A DNA stretch of 64,000 nucleotides. It comes from Ancylobacter radicis. GTDB taxonomy: Bacteria > Pseudomonadota > Alphaproteobacteria > Rhizobiales > Xanthobacteraceae. The position numbers and the translations under genes are program-made. The notes beneath the pieces are model-generated. The model made no database searches, was not told the origin of the DNA, and saw nothing but the letters and a program-made list of their open reading frames with translations. The stretch is from contig NZ_JAHCQH010000018.1 of assembly GCF_018449475.1 (NCBI RefSeq), forward strand, positions 124,001 to 188,000. The letters run 5' to 3'. Shown here piece after piece: positions 43,262 through 52,151 of this stretch (position 1 is the first letter of the stretch; each line of letters opens with the position of its first letter).

Positions 43262-45898
43262 TTATTGGGCCTTTTGCGCGTCTGTCTTCACCTTCTCAAT
43301 CAATGGAGCCAGATAGGTTGTTTCCTGACGCGCGATCCATGTTTTGTCCGCGACATCCAACACCGTTCGGCAAAGATCAAGGCAGCGGTCCCAGGAATAG
43401 TTCTTCTCCACGAAGTCGTAGCCATTTTGCTGGAGAGCGTTCCATGTGGTCGCGCTATCATAGAGTGTAAGAACGGCCTCTATGAAGTCTTTGGCGTCGC
43501 CGGCAATAACCGCGTGAACGCCCGACTCGAGGCCGATACCCTCCGCTGCGATCGGCGTAAGCACCGATGGAACGCCGTGAGCCAGACTCTGGATGACTTT
43601 GCCCTTGATGCCTGCCCCATAGCGCAGGGGCGCGACGAACACGCGGGCCTGATCGAAATAGCCCTTAATCTCTTCCACATAGCCCGTGACGACAACGCGC
43701 TCATTCGCCAACGCTCGAATGGAGCCGGGCGGGGACGCGCCGACAATGAGAAGCCGTGCATCGGCCGGCAAGCGATCGCTCAGTTGCTGCCAGATAAACT
43801 CCATGAAGTAGTGGACAGCATCAACATTCGGGGTATGGGCAAACCCACCCAGAAACATGATGTCACGACGTTGCTCGAACGGAACATCAGTTGGAACCGG
43901 ATCAGCGATGTATGGGAACTCAACGATATTCGAGACGGGCATGTTTTCCCGAATAATCTGCGCCTCCACTGCCGTATGGACGATCGTGCAATCGACGTTG
44001 GCAATCAGCGAAAGCTCGGCAATCTTGCTGTTAGCAGCGGCGATTTTTCGGGATCGTGCCCCATAAAGTTCTGCTTCACGCTGTTCCCGCACAAAGTGCA
44101 AATCCACGTTGTGAAATATCAGCCGCGCCTTTGGCAGCATACGTCTCGCATCGTCATATATTGGCTGCAGGACGTTGTAGCGATATCCAAGCAAATATTC
44201 GACGTTATTGTAATCCGCAAAAACGGAAGAAGCATCAGTAAAGTAAGGATAGTATAGGCATTCAACCCCGATACGTTGCAGATCCTGAGTGTAATGGGGC
44301 TCGTAGCGATAACCGTGCTGTGGCACGAAAATGACGTGAAAACCTAGTTCCTGAAGAGCCCTAATCATTCGAACGGTAATGAAGGAGCCTGAATCCTGAT
44401 CGGGCGTCGGTGTGAGAGCGTCGAAAACGAGAATGCGTTCCCCACCGAGACGGTTAGCCTCAAGGTCGGGTAGCTCTGCGTTCGGGCGATGGGAGGCCAG
44501 TACATGGCGCCAACGCGACTCAAGCAGCTTGGTATTGGCGACCTGATAGGCCTTTATGCCTGAAGTGACGTCACGCCCGTGCGTGCGGCCTTCGTAATGG
44601 AGGACGCTGGATAGTGGCTGAAGCCACACTTGGTATCCCGCATCGCGCAGACGGAATGCGAGATCGGCATCCTCGCAATAGGCTGGGCGAAAGAGCGTGT
44701 CGAAGCCACCCATTTCTCGCCATATCGCGACAGGCACCGCGATGGCGGCGCCGGAGCAATAGTCCACCTGGCGCGCGAAGGAGTATTTCGGATGGTTGCC
44801 GTCAGCACCGCGCCCATAGTTCCAAGCGCTTCCGTCTTTCCAGTAGATGCCGCCGGCTTCCTGCAGCGTGCCGTCCTCATTGAACAACCGCGAGCCGACC
44901 AATCCCGCGCGAGGAAAGAGCGCGAAACTGCCGATCAATTCGTCGAGCCAGCCATCGCCAACCCGGACATCGCTGTTGAGGAAGACCAGATATTTACCCC
45001 GCGCGATGGAGGCGGCCTCGTTACAGGTATCGATGAAGCCGCCATTCTCCACCCGGCGCTTGTACCGGATCCACGGAACGGCCTGGAGGGCCTCAACCTT
45101 GTCGGCGGCCGGGGACACGTCGTCGATCACGATGACCTCGACGGAGAACCGGCTGCGATGCGCGGCCAGAGAATTGAGGCAGTTGAGCAGAAACGGCAAT
45201 TGTCCATACACAGGAATGATAATGGACACGTCGGGTCTGACATCCGCGATGGTCAGGTAGACCTCATCGCAGATCAGATTTCTAATGGCGGCGTTGACCT
45301 GCTTCGCCGATAATGCCCCGTTTTCGGTGAAACCAAATTTTTTGAAATATTGCCGTCCAAGAGCGGACTGGCGAAGAATGTCATTGGCTATGTGAGGCGC
45401 GCGACGACCCTCGATAGGCCTTCCCTCGAACTGGCCGAACCTCAAATAATGCTCTAGTGCGTCCATGCCGCTTTCCGCGACATCGGGATTCATGGCCAGG
45501 TAAGAATCGCGATCGAATCGGCCGGGAAATTTCCGCCCTTCCCGGCGGCCGAACCGAATGTAATGAGCGGCAGGGTTCATTCCAGACACCGCTACGTCCG
45601 CGTTCTCAGCAAGGTAGAGTTCTGGATCGAACATGCTCGTGGACGCAAGCGCATCGATCAGCCGGGCTTCACGCCCTTTCGGCCAGAATTGGCTGAGTTT
45701 GAAGCCGTTGCGCGTCTTTATACGGCCACGACCAAGCTTACCGGCAGGCTTGTCCGGCTGGATATCAAACAAGCTTGCGAGCTGGAGCTTGTGTTTCAGT
45801 TTTTTGTAGAGGTCGCCCAACGGACACCGCTCTTCTGTCATAATGAACGGGCAGTTCCCGCAAGAACTGAATTTGCAGATATCGGCTTCTCTATCCAC
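43262..45898 (-). CDS. Bifunctional glycosyltransferase (GT2 plus GT4 domains)
   Basis: An 878-residue surface-polysaccharide enzyme. Residues about 85-160 carry two copies of a 35-residue repeat (YLAENADVAVSG and YLAMNPDVAESG, each ending HYIRFG or HYLRFG). A GT2 domain follows (VSIIIPVYGQLPFLLNCLNS; LVFLNSDVRVGDGWLDELIG; CEDADLAFRL). The C-terminal half is GT4-like (MFLGGFAHTPNVDAV; PLRYGAGIKGKVIQSLAHG). The start is GTG 45898, overlapping the methyltransferase stop; it gives a Cys cluster at 8, 13, 16 and 25. ATG 45841 is an alternative. GC content is lower than the regulon to the left. Confidence 0.82.
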   Translation of the reverse strand: MDREADICKFSSCGNCPFIMTEERCPLGDLYKKLKHKLQLASLFDIQPDKPAGKLGRGRIKTRNGFKLSQFWPKGREARLIDALASTSMFDPELYLAENADVAVSGMNPAAHYIRFGRREGRKFPGRFDRDSYLAMNPDVAESGMDALEHYLRFGQFEGRPIEGRRAPHIANDILRQSALGRQYFKKFGFTENGALSAKQVNAAIRNLICDEVYLTIADVRPDVSIIIPVYGQLPFLLNCLNSLAAHRSRFSVEVIVIDDVSPAADKVEALQAVPWIRYKRRVENGGFIDTCNEAASIARGKYLVFLNSDVRVGDGWLDELIGSFALFPRAGLVGSRLFNEDGTLQEAGGIYWKDGSAWNYGRGADGNHPKYSFARQVDYCSGAAIAVPVAIWREMGGFDTLFRPAYCEDADLAFRLRDAGYQVWLQPLSSVLHYEGRTHGRDVTSGIKAYQVANTKLLESRWRHVLASHRPNAELPDLEANRLGGERILVFDALTPTPDQDSGSFITVRMIRALQELGFHVIFVPQHGYRYEPHYTQDLQRIGVECLYYPYFTDASSVFADYNNVEYLLGYRYNVLQPIYDDARRMLPKARLIFHNVDLHFVREQREAELYGARSRKIAAANSKIAELSLIANVDCTIVHTAVEAQIIRENMPVSNIVEFPYIADPVPTDVPFEQRRDIMFLGGFAHTPNVDAVHYFMEFIWQQLSDRLPADARLLIVGASPPGSIRALANERVVVTGYVEEIKGYFDQARVFVAPLRYGAGIKGKVIQSLAHGVPSVLTPIAAEGIGLESGVHAVIAGDAKDFIEAVLTLYDSATTWNALQQNGYDFVEKNYSWDRCLDLCRTVLDVADKTWIARQETTYLAPLIEKVKTDAQKAQ

Positions 45899-46943
45899 CT
45901 AAACTACGAATTAGGTCCCTCATAGCACTAATGACAAGCTCTTTTTCAGCGATGATTTCTCGAAGCTGTTCCGATGATGCCCGCTCGTGCGGGAGGTTTG
46001 TGGTAGCTGTCTTGCTGGGTCCTCCAGGGGAATTCTCCGCGTTCTGAGTGCCCAAGCGTGCTAAATCGTTATTATTTTCAATTGCCTCGCGCAACTCGCG
46101 AATAACACCGTCACGCTCCTTGATGCCACCAATCAGTGCGGCCATGGCCCCGGCGGGGTAGTGCCCCTGATATAATGACGGACTGGCCGCTTGAATTTCT
46201 CTGTCAGAGGCCACCACGATCGCGTATGGAAAGGCTATGCTGGCTTCTGCGCGCACGTCGATCTCTGCCGTTTCGCGATCAAGTACGGCGTTCCAGTAAC
46301 CATTCGACTCCCCGTCGGGCAATATCTGGGAGCCGAATGCAACATGCTGATTGTAGATATGATAATATTTAAATCTGTCGGCTGTCGCCGCGATCAATTC
46401 GTCGCGCGTTAATTCCTTAACGTGAAAAATATTGGGAGATTCGCCTTTTCTATACGGGCCACGATTAGGAGAGGACAGTATCAGCAGGCCGTCAGGCTTC
46501 AATACGCGGCGGATTTCACTCCAGAACGCCTCTTGATCTTCAAGATGCTCGATCGTTTCGAAGCTTACCACCACGTCGAACTGAGCGTCCCCCACGGGCA
46601 TCTGTGTTGCAGAGCCCGCCGAGAAGTGGACCTTTTCGCTGCTATAGCGAGCCTTGGCTCTATCTATGCATTGGGCATCAATATCTACGCCGGTTACATG
46701 ATCTGCCAGGGTAGAGAGCATGCTCGACCCATAACCTTCTCCGCACGCAATATCGAGAACGCGGGAGCCGGTTATGAACTGCAGGGCAAAAAGGTAGCGA
46801 TGAATATGCTCCAGTTCGACGGATCCATCGGCATATCCCGGTATGAAACGTTCACCTGTGAACTCCTCCAGATTGTCCGCATTAGTCCGCGGCAAAAACA
46901 GGTGTTCGGGCGGGGTTAGGGAAAAGTCCCTGAACGACATCAT
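45891..46943 (-). CDS. Class I SAM-dependent methyltransferase with C-terminal coiled coil
   Basis: A protein of about 350 residues. The SAM site is VLDIACGEGYGSSMLSTL, with VTGVDID and SFETIEHLEDQEAFWSEIRR typical of class I methyltransferases. After residue 260 the sequence becomes helical and charged (GIKERDGVIRELREAIENNN, then EQLREIIAEKELVISAMRDL), likely coiled coil. Three ATG codons (46952, 46943, 46940) compete; GAGG fits 46940 or 46943. It overlaps the large glycosyltransferase by eight bases, which suggests joint action on a glycan. Confidence 0.8.
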   Translation of the reverse strand: MMSFRDFSLTPPEHLFLPRTNADNLEEFTGERFIPGYADGSVELEHIHRYLFALQFITGSRVLDIACGEGYGSSMLSTLADHVTGVDIDAQCIDRAKARYSSEKVHFSAGSATQMPVGDAQFDVVVSFETIEHLEDQEAFWSEIRRVLKPDGLLILSSPNRGPYRKGESPNIFHVKELTRDELIAATADRFKYYHIYNQHVAFGSQILPDGESNGYWNAVLDRETAEIDVRAEASIAFPYAIVVASDREIQAASPSLYQGHYPAGAMAALIGGIKERDGVIRELREAIENNNDLARLGTQNAENSPGGPSKTATTNLPHERASSEQLREIIAEKELVISAMRDLIRSLGG

Positions 46944-47073
46944 GCCTCGCATCGTCGGCTACAAAGTTGGTTAGTTTGCATTTACCCATATACTGGCCAC
47001 AGCAGGGAGACAAATTTCCTGCTGTCGTTTCCACGACATCTGCGCCTGGACCTGGGCTGTAGTTCCTCTGCTT

Positions 47074-49341
47074 TTAATAGATGCGGTTCAGCGTGGATCG
47101 GACGACAAAAACCATCATTTGCAACATAATCGCTGCGATAACCAAACCCCAAGTCACTTCAGATAGCCGCAGACGCCAGAGATAGGCTTCGGGCTCATAA
47201 CTCAAAACGGCCGCGCCGGTGAAGCCCGCAGGGACCAAGGCTACGATTCGCCTGTCGCCGAGATTGAACAGGGAAACGGACTTTTTCTCAATGTCGAGCT
47301 TCCAGCCTGCGTAAGGCGGAAGGTTGAATTGGAGCAAACGCTCGGGGCCGGGAGGCAGGGAGAATAGGAGCGCGTTTCTCGACCGCTCGAAGCTAACATC
47401 GCCTGCCCTTTGCGGGGGCTCGCATTGCTCACCTGTGCCTTGGATCGTCTGGATCAATTCCGTGGAACGCGCGTCCGGCGTCGGCAGTCGGCCAATCGCT
47501 GCGCCTTCAGCGCGCATGTGAACTGGGTTTTGGTCGGGAGAAATGCAGAACAATTCGACGAACCGTTGCGTGCCCTTCAGGCGGTATACGCCGATGTTGC
47601 CGGATGCGAAAATCTGCTGCCCTACCGAATCCGGTTGGGGCTTGCTCGACAGGAGGTATTTTCCACCGAACTCGGCAAAACCACCTTCTACAGCAAGTGC
47701 AATCTCATGCTGAAATTTCCAGTGAATCCTTGGCGACGTATAATGACTGAACGTAGGCAGCCCTTCATAGGTTACTATGGAACCCGCGCTGAGAAAGCTC
47801 AGGTCTCCCTGATCCACCGATCGATCGATTGCGATACGGCCAGGATTTGGGTCAATTCTATCGATATAAAGCAACCCGGCCTCGATCGATTGCCAGACCG
47901 GCGAGGTGGTTACCGCGGGAATGCCATCTGATCGGGTCAGTGAGCCATAGACAAAAGTGAGTTGTAGCAGGACCAAAAGACCAGCCCCGGCCTGCCGCCA
48001 CGGCGAACTGCGCAAACCCGGCAAGGCGATGGCCAGCATGGCAGTGAGCCCAATCATTGCGAGCAGCGCAGGGCTGGGCCATGAGGTCGACAGAGGGAGA
48101 AACCCGAGCGCAGTTACGCCCGCAACGAAAATGACGGCTGTGAAAGCCGTGATGATCTTCAGAGGACGGACCCGGACGGAGGCTTGAAACATCAGGCTCT
48201 CGAAGCCAAACGCCGCCAGCACGGCTACGGACAACGCCAGTGGTGTGCCGAGCAGTGAGAGATGGCGGGTGTGGCTGAGTCCGGGAATGAGCGTCCACAG
48301 CATGACCAAACGGGCAGGCGAGAGAAACACGATAACGATAGTGACCACCATCACGAGTGTGAAGGCACGCGGGATGCACTGTGATCTCGCCCGCACCGCG
48401 CCAATCACAGCGAGAATGAGTGCGGCGGGCCCTATGAAGAAACTGCCGGCGGCGTAGCGCAGGGGCGTTGGGATCACGAGCTGAACGATGTCCGTTAAGC
48501 CCTGCTGTTCCGTGAGAATCTCCGTGAGATCTGCGGCGCCGGCTGACCCTACGACCGGACCGGTGCGTGTCCAGCGGATGAATTCGGCAAGATGCGCGTA
48601 GAGATTGAGGGTGGAGGCCAGCGTGAGTAACACGACAAGAAGGCCCGCCACTGTCAGTGCGACCGGAATGCGCCACATCGCCCCATACTTGCCCTGCCTC
48701 AACAGTCGGGTCACCAGATGGGCCGTCAAGATCAGGCATGTGAAGACAAGCGCAGAAAGCAGGTTTGTTCCAGGGCCGGCGGTGAGCATCGCGCCCGTGC
48801 CTGCGGCGAGTAGGATCGCTCCCAGGCCATATTGGCGTCTGTAATAAATACGGATGAGCCCTTCGATGGCGAGTGGAAGCCAGGCTGCGGCAGCCATCAA
48901 CGTGGGAAACGTGGTCAGAGCCAGCGTATTGGGTAACGTTGAGGCAATCGCCCCGCCCACCAGAGCGGCCGCCAGACCTGTGCCGCACACCCGTATCAGG
49001 CTGGTCGTTGTCAGCAAGAGAATGCCGAGATGAACAACGGAAATGATATCGGCCGCCTGTGCAGCATCACTTGCTGAGCAAAAATTCAGCCAATTGAAGA
49101 AATAAAACGGATAATATGGAGCAACATGCGCATTATAGTCGATAGCCTCAAACGTAGACCAATTCATCAACGGAACTACGCCGGCATTCACACTCCGTGA
49201 TATTTCACAAAAAAGCGGGCCAGTGAGGTAAATCGTGTCGTGCCAGGGAGAAATCGACCAAAATTCGGTCAGATAGGGGAGGTAGAATATTCCAGTCGCC
49301 ACCAGTGACAAGGCGGCAATTATAAATCCCGAACCACGCAT
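47074..49341 (-). CDS. Polytopic membrane protein, possible GT-C-type glycosyltransferase
   Basis: A 755-residue protein with about a dozen hydrophobic helices in the first 450 residues, a large hydrophilic domain (about 470-720) and a C-terminal helix (WGLVIAAIMLQMMVFVV). The first outer loop (EFWSISPWHDTIYLTGPLF) places acidic residues where GT-C enzymes bind lipid-linked sugars. YfhO-like proteins have a similar build. With GtrA and a GtrB-like enzyme nearby, a role as the third, acceptor-modifying component is plausible but inferred. GGAAAG precedes ATG 49341. Confidence 0.65.
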   Translation of the reverse strand: MRGSGFIIAALSLVATGIFYLPYLTEFWSISPWHDTIYLTGPLFCEISRSVNAGVVPLMNWSTFEAIDYNAHVAPYYPFYFFNWLNFCSASDAAQAADIISVVHLGILLLTTTSLIRVCGTGLAAALVGGAIASTLPNTLALTTFPTLMAAAAWLPLAIEGLIRIYYRRQYGLGAILLAAGTGAMLTAGPGTNLLSALVFTCLILTAHLVTRLLRQGKYGAMWRIPVALTVAGLLVVLLTLASTLNLYAHLAEFIRWTRTGPVVGSAGAADLTEILTEQQGLTDIVQLVIPTPLRYAAGSFFIGPAALILAVIGAVRARSQCIPRAFTLVMVVTIVIVFLSPARLVMLWTLIPGLSHTRHLSLLGTPLALSVAVLAAFGFESLMFQASVRVRPLKIITAFTAVIFVAGVTALGFLPLSTSWPSPALLAMIGLTAMLAIALPGLRSSPWRQAGAGLLVLLQLTFVYGSLTRSDGIPAVTTSPVWQSIEAGLLYIDRIDPNPGRIAIDRSVDQGDLSFLSAGSIVTYEGLPTFSHYTSPRIHWKFQHEIALAVEGGFAEFGGKYLLSSKPQPDSVGQQIFASGNIGVYRLKGTQRFVELFCISPDQNPVHMRAEGAAIGRLPTPDARSTELIQTIQGTGEQCEPPQRAGDVSFERSRNALLFSLPPGPERLLQFNLPPYAGWKLDIEKKSVSLFNLGDRRIVALVPAGFTGAAVLSYEPEAYLWRLRLSEVTWGLVIAAIMLQMMVFVVRSTLNRIY

Positions 49342-49365
49342 CTTTCCGCATCCTGCCGGAAGGCA

Positions 49366-49986
49366 TCATCTTCCGATCTTGTCACTCTTCTGGGAAATTC
49401 CTACTACAAATGTATATGGAACACGTGAATAATTATCACGAATGAAGAGATCTACCTTGTCGAAGGAGGTCTCGAGCAATGTTCGATAACCATCTTCAGT
49501 GCGAACAAAGCGACCACGATCGTTATCTAACATCCATTTACGAAATTTGGATTGTCCGAATGTGTAGCAACCGTCCAGCGAGAAGAGAATGCCGCCGGGT
49601 TTAAGGACACTCGCAACGTTGTTCAGCAATGACGCTAAATCTTCATCGCTGATGTGGTGAAGAACGCCATTCATCATGACAATGTCGACTTGCCCGATGT
49701 CACGTGCAGCATTCGCATCAAATAAGCGGCAATAAAATTTCCCGCGATCACCAAAAACGTGATTTGCATGTTCTATATAATTTTTATCAATATCGAATCC
49801 GATATAATCAACATTTTTATTGATATATTTTAATATGTAACCTGGGCCGCATCCGATATCTACGATGCGAGTTCCGTCTTTTATTGGAAGGAACTCGTTT
49901 ATGGCCTTGATGCGCGCACCAAAAAAACCCCCAACTTGCTGAAAGGTTTGATAGAGAGTCGGGCTGTTCAGAATGTCTTTGATCAT
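49366..49986 (-). CDS. Class I SAM-dependent methyltransferase
   Basis: A 206-residue methyltransferase. The SAM loop is RIVDIGCGPGYILKYINKN, the acidic strand end YIGFDID, and the post-motif VDIVMMNGVLHHISDEDLAS. Codon use is strikingly AT-rich (ATA, TTT, AAA are common), unlike the chromosome around it. Its ATG overlaps the GtrA stop as ATGA. The acceptor is unknown; a sugar or lipid in the polysaccharide pathway is likely. Confidence 0.83.
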   Translation of the reverse strand: MIKDILNSPTLYQTFQQVGGFFGARIKAINEFLPIKDGTRIVDIGCGPGYILKYINKNVDYIGFDIDKNYIEHANHVFGDRGKFYCRLFDANAARDIGQVDIVMMNGVLHHISDEDLASLLNNVASVLKPGGILFSLDGCYTFGQSKFRKWMLDNDRGRFVRTEDGYRTLLETSFDKVDLFIRDNYSRVPYTFVVGISQKSDKIGR

Positions 49987-50450
49987 CGTCTAATTTCCGG
50001 GCCCGTCAGGTCATTGGCGAAGTGGGAGGGGCTCGGTGAGCTGTCAAAAACCCAGAAATTCATGATCAGGAAATTCATGAGCGGAACAAGAAGAACGGCA
50101 GCGGCTATGCCGAAGCCATAATGGAGCTCGAAAATCCCGACGACCGTGCCCATGGAAAGCGTGGTCAGCAAAAGGTTGAGCGCGTGCAGGGCGCCGTACC
50201 TCGCGAGGTCGCCGGTCCAGCGGCTGCGTGACCGAAACGAATAGCTCCTATTGCCGAGAAAATTGAGCGGCAGGGAGGCGGCGTAACCGATCGCGGAGGC
50301 AATGGTCGGTCCCAAGTCTGTGTAACTTGCCACAAACGATGTGACGACAGTAAAGACCGCTCCGCTAAGAATGCCGATGGCTCCAAATCTCAAAAACCTG
50401 TCAAGCAGCGGCTGGTAATGTTTCAGATAGTAAAAAAGAGGCTTCTTCAT
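49983..50450 (-). CDS. GtrA-family membrane protein
   Basis: A 155-residue protein with four helices, starting RFLRFGAIGILSGAVFTVVT and containing YAASLPLNFLGNRSYSFRSR, the family hallmark. GtrA proteins are thought to move undecaprenyl-phosphate-linked sugars across the inner membrane. ATG 50450 overlaps the upstream methyltransferase stop; the longer frame up to 50522 lies inside that gene and is less likely. A GtrB-like glycosyltransferase lies two genes upstream. Confidence 0.85.
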   Translation of the reverse strand: MKKPLFYYLKHYQPLLDRFLRFGAIGILSGAVFTVVTSFVASYTDLGPTIASAIGYAASLPLNFLGNRSYSFRSRSRWTGDLARYGALHALNLLLTTLSMGTVVGIFELHYGFGIAAAVLLVPLMNFLIMNFWVFDSSPSPSHFANDLTGPEIRR

Positions 50451-51154
50451 TTCACTGCCGCTACATAATACTGAGCGCCGAATGGAATTTTGCCGAATAA
50501 CTTGTCCAATTGTCTCAGCCAATTCGTAAGGGGCGGTATCGATAGAATGAATCGACTCTCCGTCTGCGAAAAACCGGCCTTGACCAGAAGCGACGTCGCT
50601 GTGGAATTCCCGAGCAAAACTGCGTCCTCATCAAAGGGGCATGAATTTACCGCCCGCATCGTTAGAGGGTTTCGAGGGTTGTGCTCGAAAATCAGAGCGA
50701 GTCCACCAGGGCGCAGGACACGGTACATCTCTGAAGCAAAGCGGTCCCATTGGCCGACCGGCACGTGATGGATGACACAAATCGTGAAAACGAGATCGAA
50801 CGTATCATTATCATAAGGAAGCGTCTCTCCATCATAGGCATCGTAACTGATGCCTTGGTTGCGCTTCCTCGCCGTGTTTACACATTCTCCCGACACGTCG
50901 ACCCCGGTAAGACTCGCCATCTGAGGCGCCAGGATCGGATGATAGTTTCCAACCCCACATCCTACATCGAGAGCCGATATCTGATTGATGCTCTTAAAGT
51001 GACTCTTGCAGATATCAACAATGTAGTCCGCCTTCACCCGGGTGAAAAAATCAGACTTAAGTCCGGTAAATGACACGGCATCATCAACCGCCGTGGAATA
51101 GGTGTCTTTATAGGAATCGAACGCGCGCGCGGTTTGTGCCTGTTCCGGATCCAT
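50447..51154 (-). CDS. Class I SAM-dependent methyltransferase
   Basis: A 235-residue enzyme. The SAM motif is ALDVGCGVGNYHPILAPQM, followed by LTGVDVS, and FDLVFTICVIHHVPVGQWDR, with EMYRVLRPGGLALIFEHNPR, all standard. It belongs to the Methyltransf_11/25 type. It overlaps GtrA by four bases and lies 10 bases after the epimerase gene. The acceptor is unknown. Confidence 0.83.
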   Translation of the reverse strand: MDPEQAQTARAFDSYKDTYSTAVDDAVSFTGLKSDFFTRVKADYIVDICKSHFKSINQISALDVGCGVGNYHPILAPQMASLTGVDVSGECVNTARKRNQGISYDAYDGETLPYDNDTFDLVFTICVIHHVPVGQWDRFASEMYRVLRPGGLALIFEHNPRNPLTMRAVNSCPFDEDAVLLGNSTATSLLVKAGFSQTESRFILSIPPLTNWLRQLDKLFGKIPFGAQYYVAAVK

Positions 51155-51164
51155 ATTCAGTCAC

Positions 51165-52151
51165 CTAACCGACAGAAAACAGAGCTGCGCGATCGCCACC
51201 CTCGGGGCCGCGTTCGAAATACAGGCCGAGATGCCGCGCTGTTTGCCGAACACCGGTTTCCAAATCTGTTGGCCGCCAGTGGGCGGGTAGAATCGAGGGG
51301 CTGAAAGTGATGTGTCCAGCATTTGATGGGCTCGATTCCAGCTTGAGATAGAGAGGGCGTTCGACCACCCTACCGATAATCCTGAGCATTTCCATGATCG
51401 ACGTCGGCTTGCCGCTCGCTAGCGTCGAAATGGAGGCCAGAGTGACATTCGTCAGAATGCCTCGCGCTACGAAACTTCCAATATCAGAGGCAAGGATATA
51501 GTCCCGTACGGTGTCCATGTCGCCAAAAATGCGCGAGGCAGCATGCTTCGTAGCATTCTGGATCAATGTATTCACGAGTCCCGATCGCCCTTTGGGGCCT
51601 CCGAAGCCATAGACAGAACTCGGCCGATAGATATGGAGGCCCATGCCTGTACAATGGCGTTGCGCGAAAATTTCCTGCTGGAGTTTCGTTGCGCCATAGG
51701 GACGAAGCGGACGCGCTTGCGACTCTCGGTTGACGAAACGCTGGCCCTCAAACAAGCCTCCGGCTGAACTCAGCATGTGCAGGTTGACCTGCATGTCCGA
51801 AGCTGACCCGTGGAGAGCAACCGCCCACCGGATGATGTTCTCGAACGTGGTCATTTCGCCGTCGAGTTCCGCCCAGGTAGCACCAAAGCCCGCTTTTCCG
51901 GCAGCCCATACGAGATCGAGGCGCTCCAGATGCCCGCCTCTGTGATTGGGGAGGATGGTTTGCCTTATCCGTTCCAGATCCTGCTGCTGCCTTTCGCCTG
52001 ACCGCCAGTCCAACGGCAACTCACTCGCCAGCACGGCGCCGGCATGGATCAGGCTGCGCACTATGGCTCCGCCTACCAACCCGGCGCCGAATACCGCGAT
52101 GGTATGCGGGCGGGAAGGATGATGCGAATGCCGGTGCTCGAGTATGATCAT
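51165..52151 (-). CDS. NAD-dependent epimerase/dehydratase-like protein
   Basis: A 328-residue extended-SDR protein. The Rossmann motif is TIAVFGAGLVGGAIVRSL, the catalytic region is HMLSSAGGLFEG with the YGATK Tyr-Lys pair, and RIFGDMDTVRDYILASDIG is typical of sugar-nucleotide epimerases. The first 15 residues are His-rich (EHRHSHHPSRPH). The ATG overlaps the glycosyltransferase stop. It probably modifies a nucleotide sugar for the polysaccharide; the specific reaction is not evident. Confidence 0.8.
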   Translation of the reverse strand: MIILEHRHSHHPSRPHTIAVFGAGLVGGAIVRSLIHAGAVLASELPLDWRSGERQQQDLERIRQTILPNHRGGHLERLDLVWAAGKAGFGATWAELDGEMTTFENIIRWAVALHGSASDMQVNLHMLSSAGGLFEGQRFVNRESQARPLRPYGATKLQQEIFAQRHCTGMGLHIYRPSSVYGFGGPKGRSGLVNTLIQNATKHAASRIFGDMDTVRDYILASDIGSFVARGILTNVTLASISTLASGKPTSIMEMLRIIGRVVERPLYLKLESSPSNAGHITFSPSILPAHWRPTDLETGVRQTARHLGLYFERGPEGGDRAALFSVG

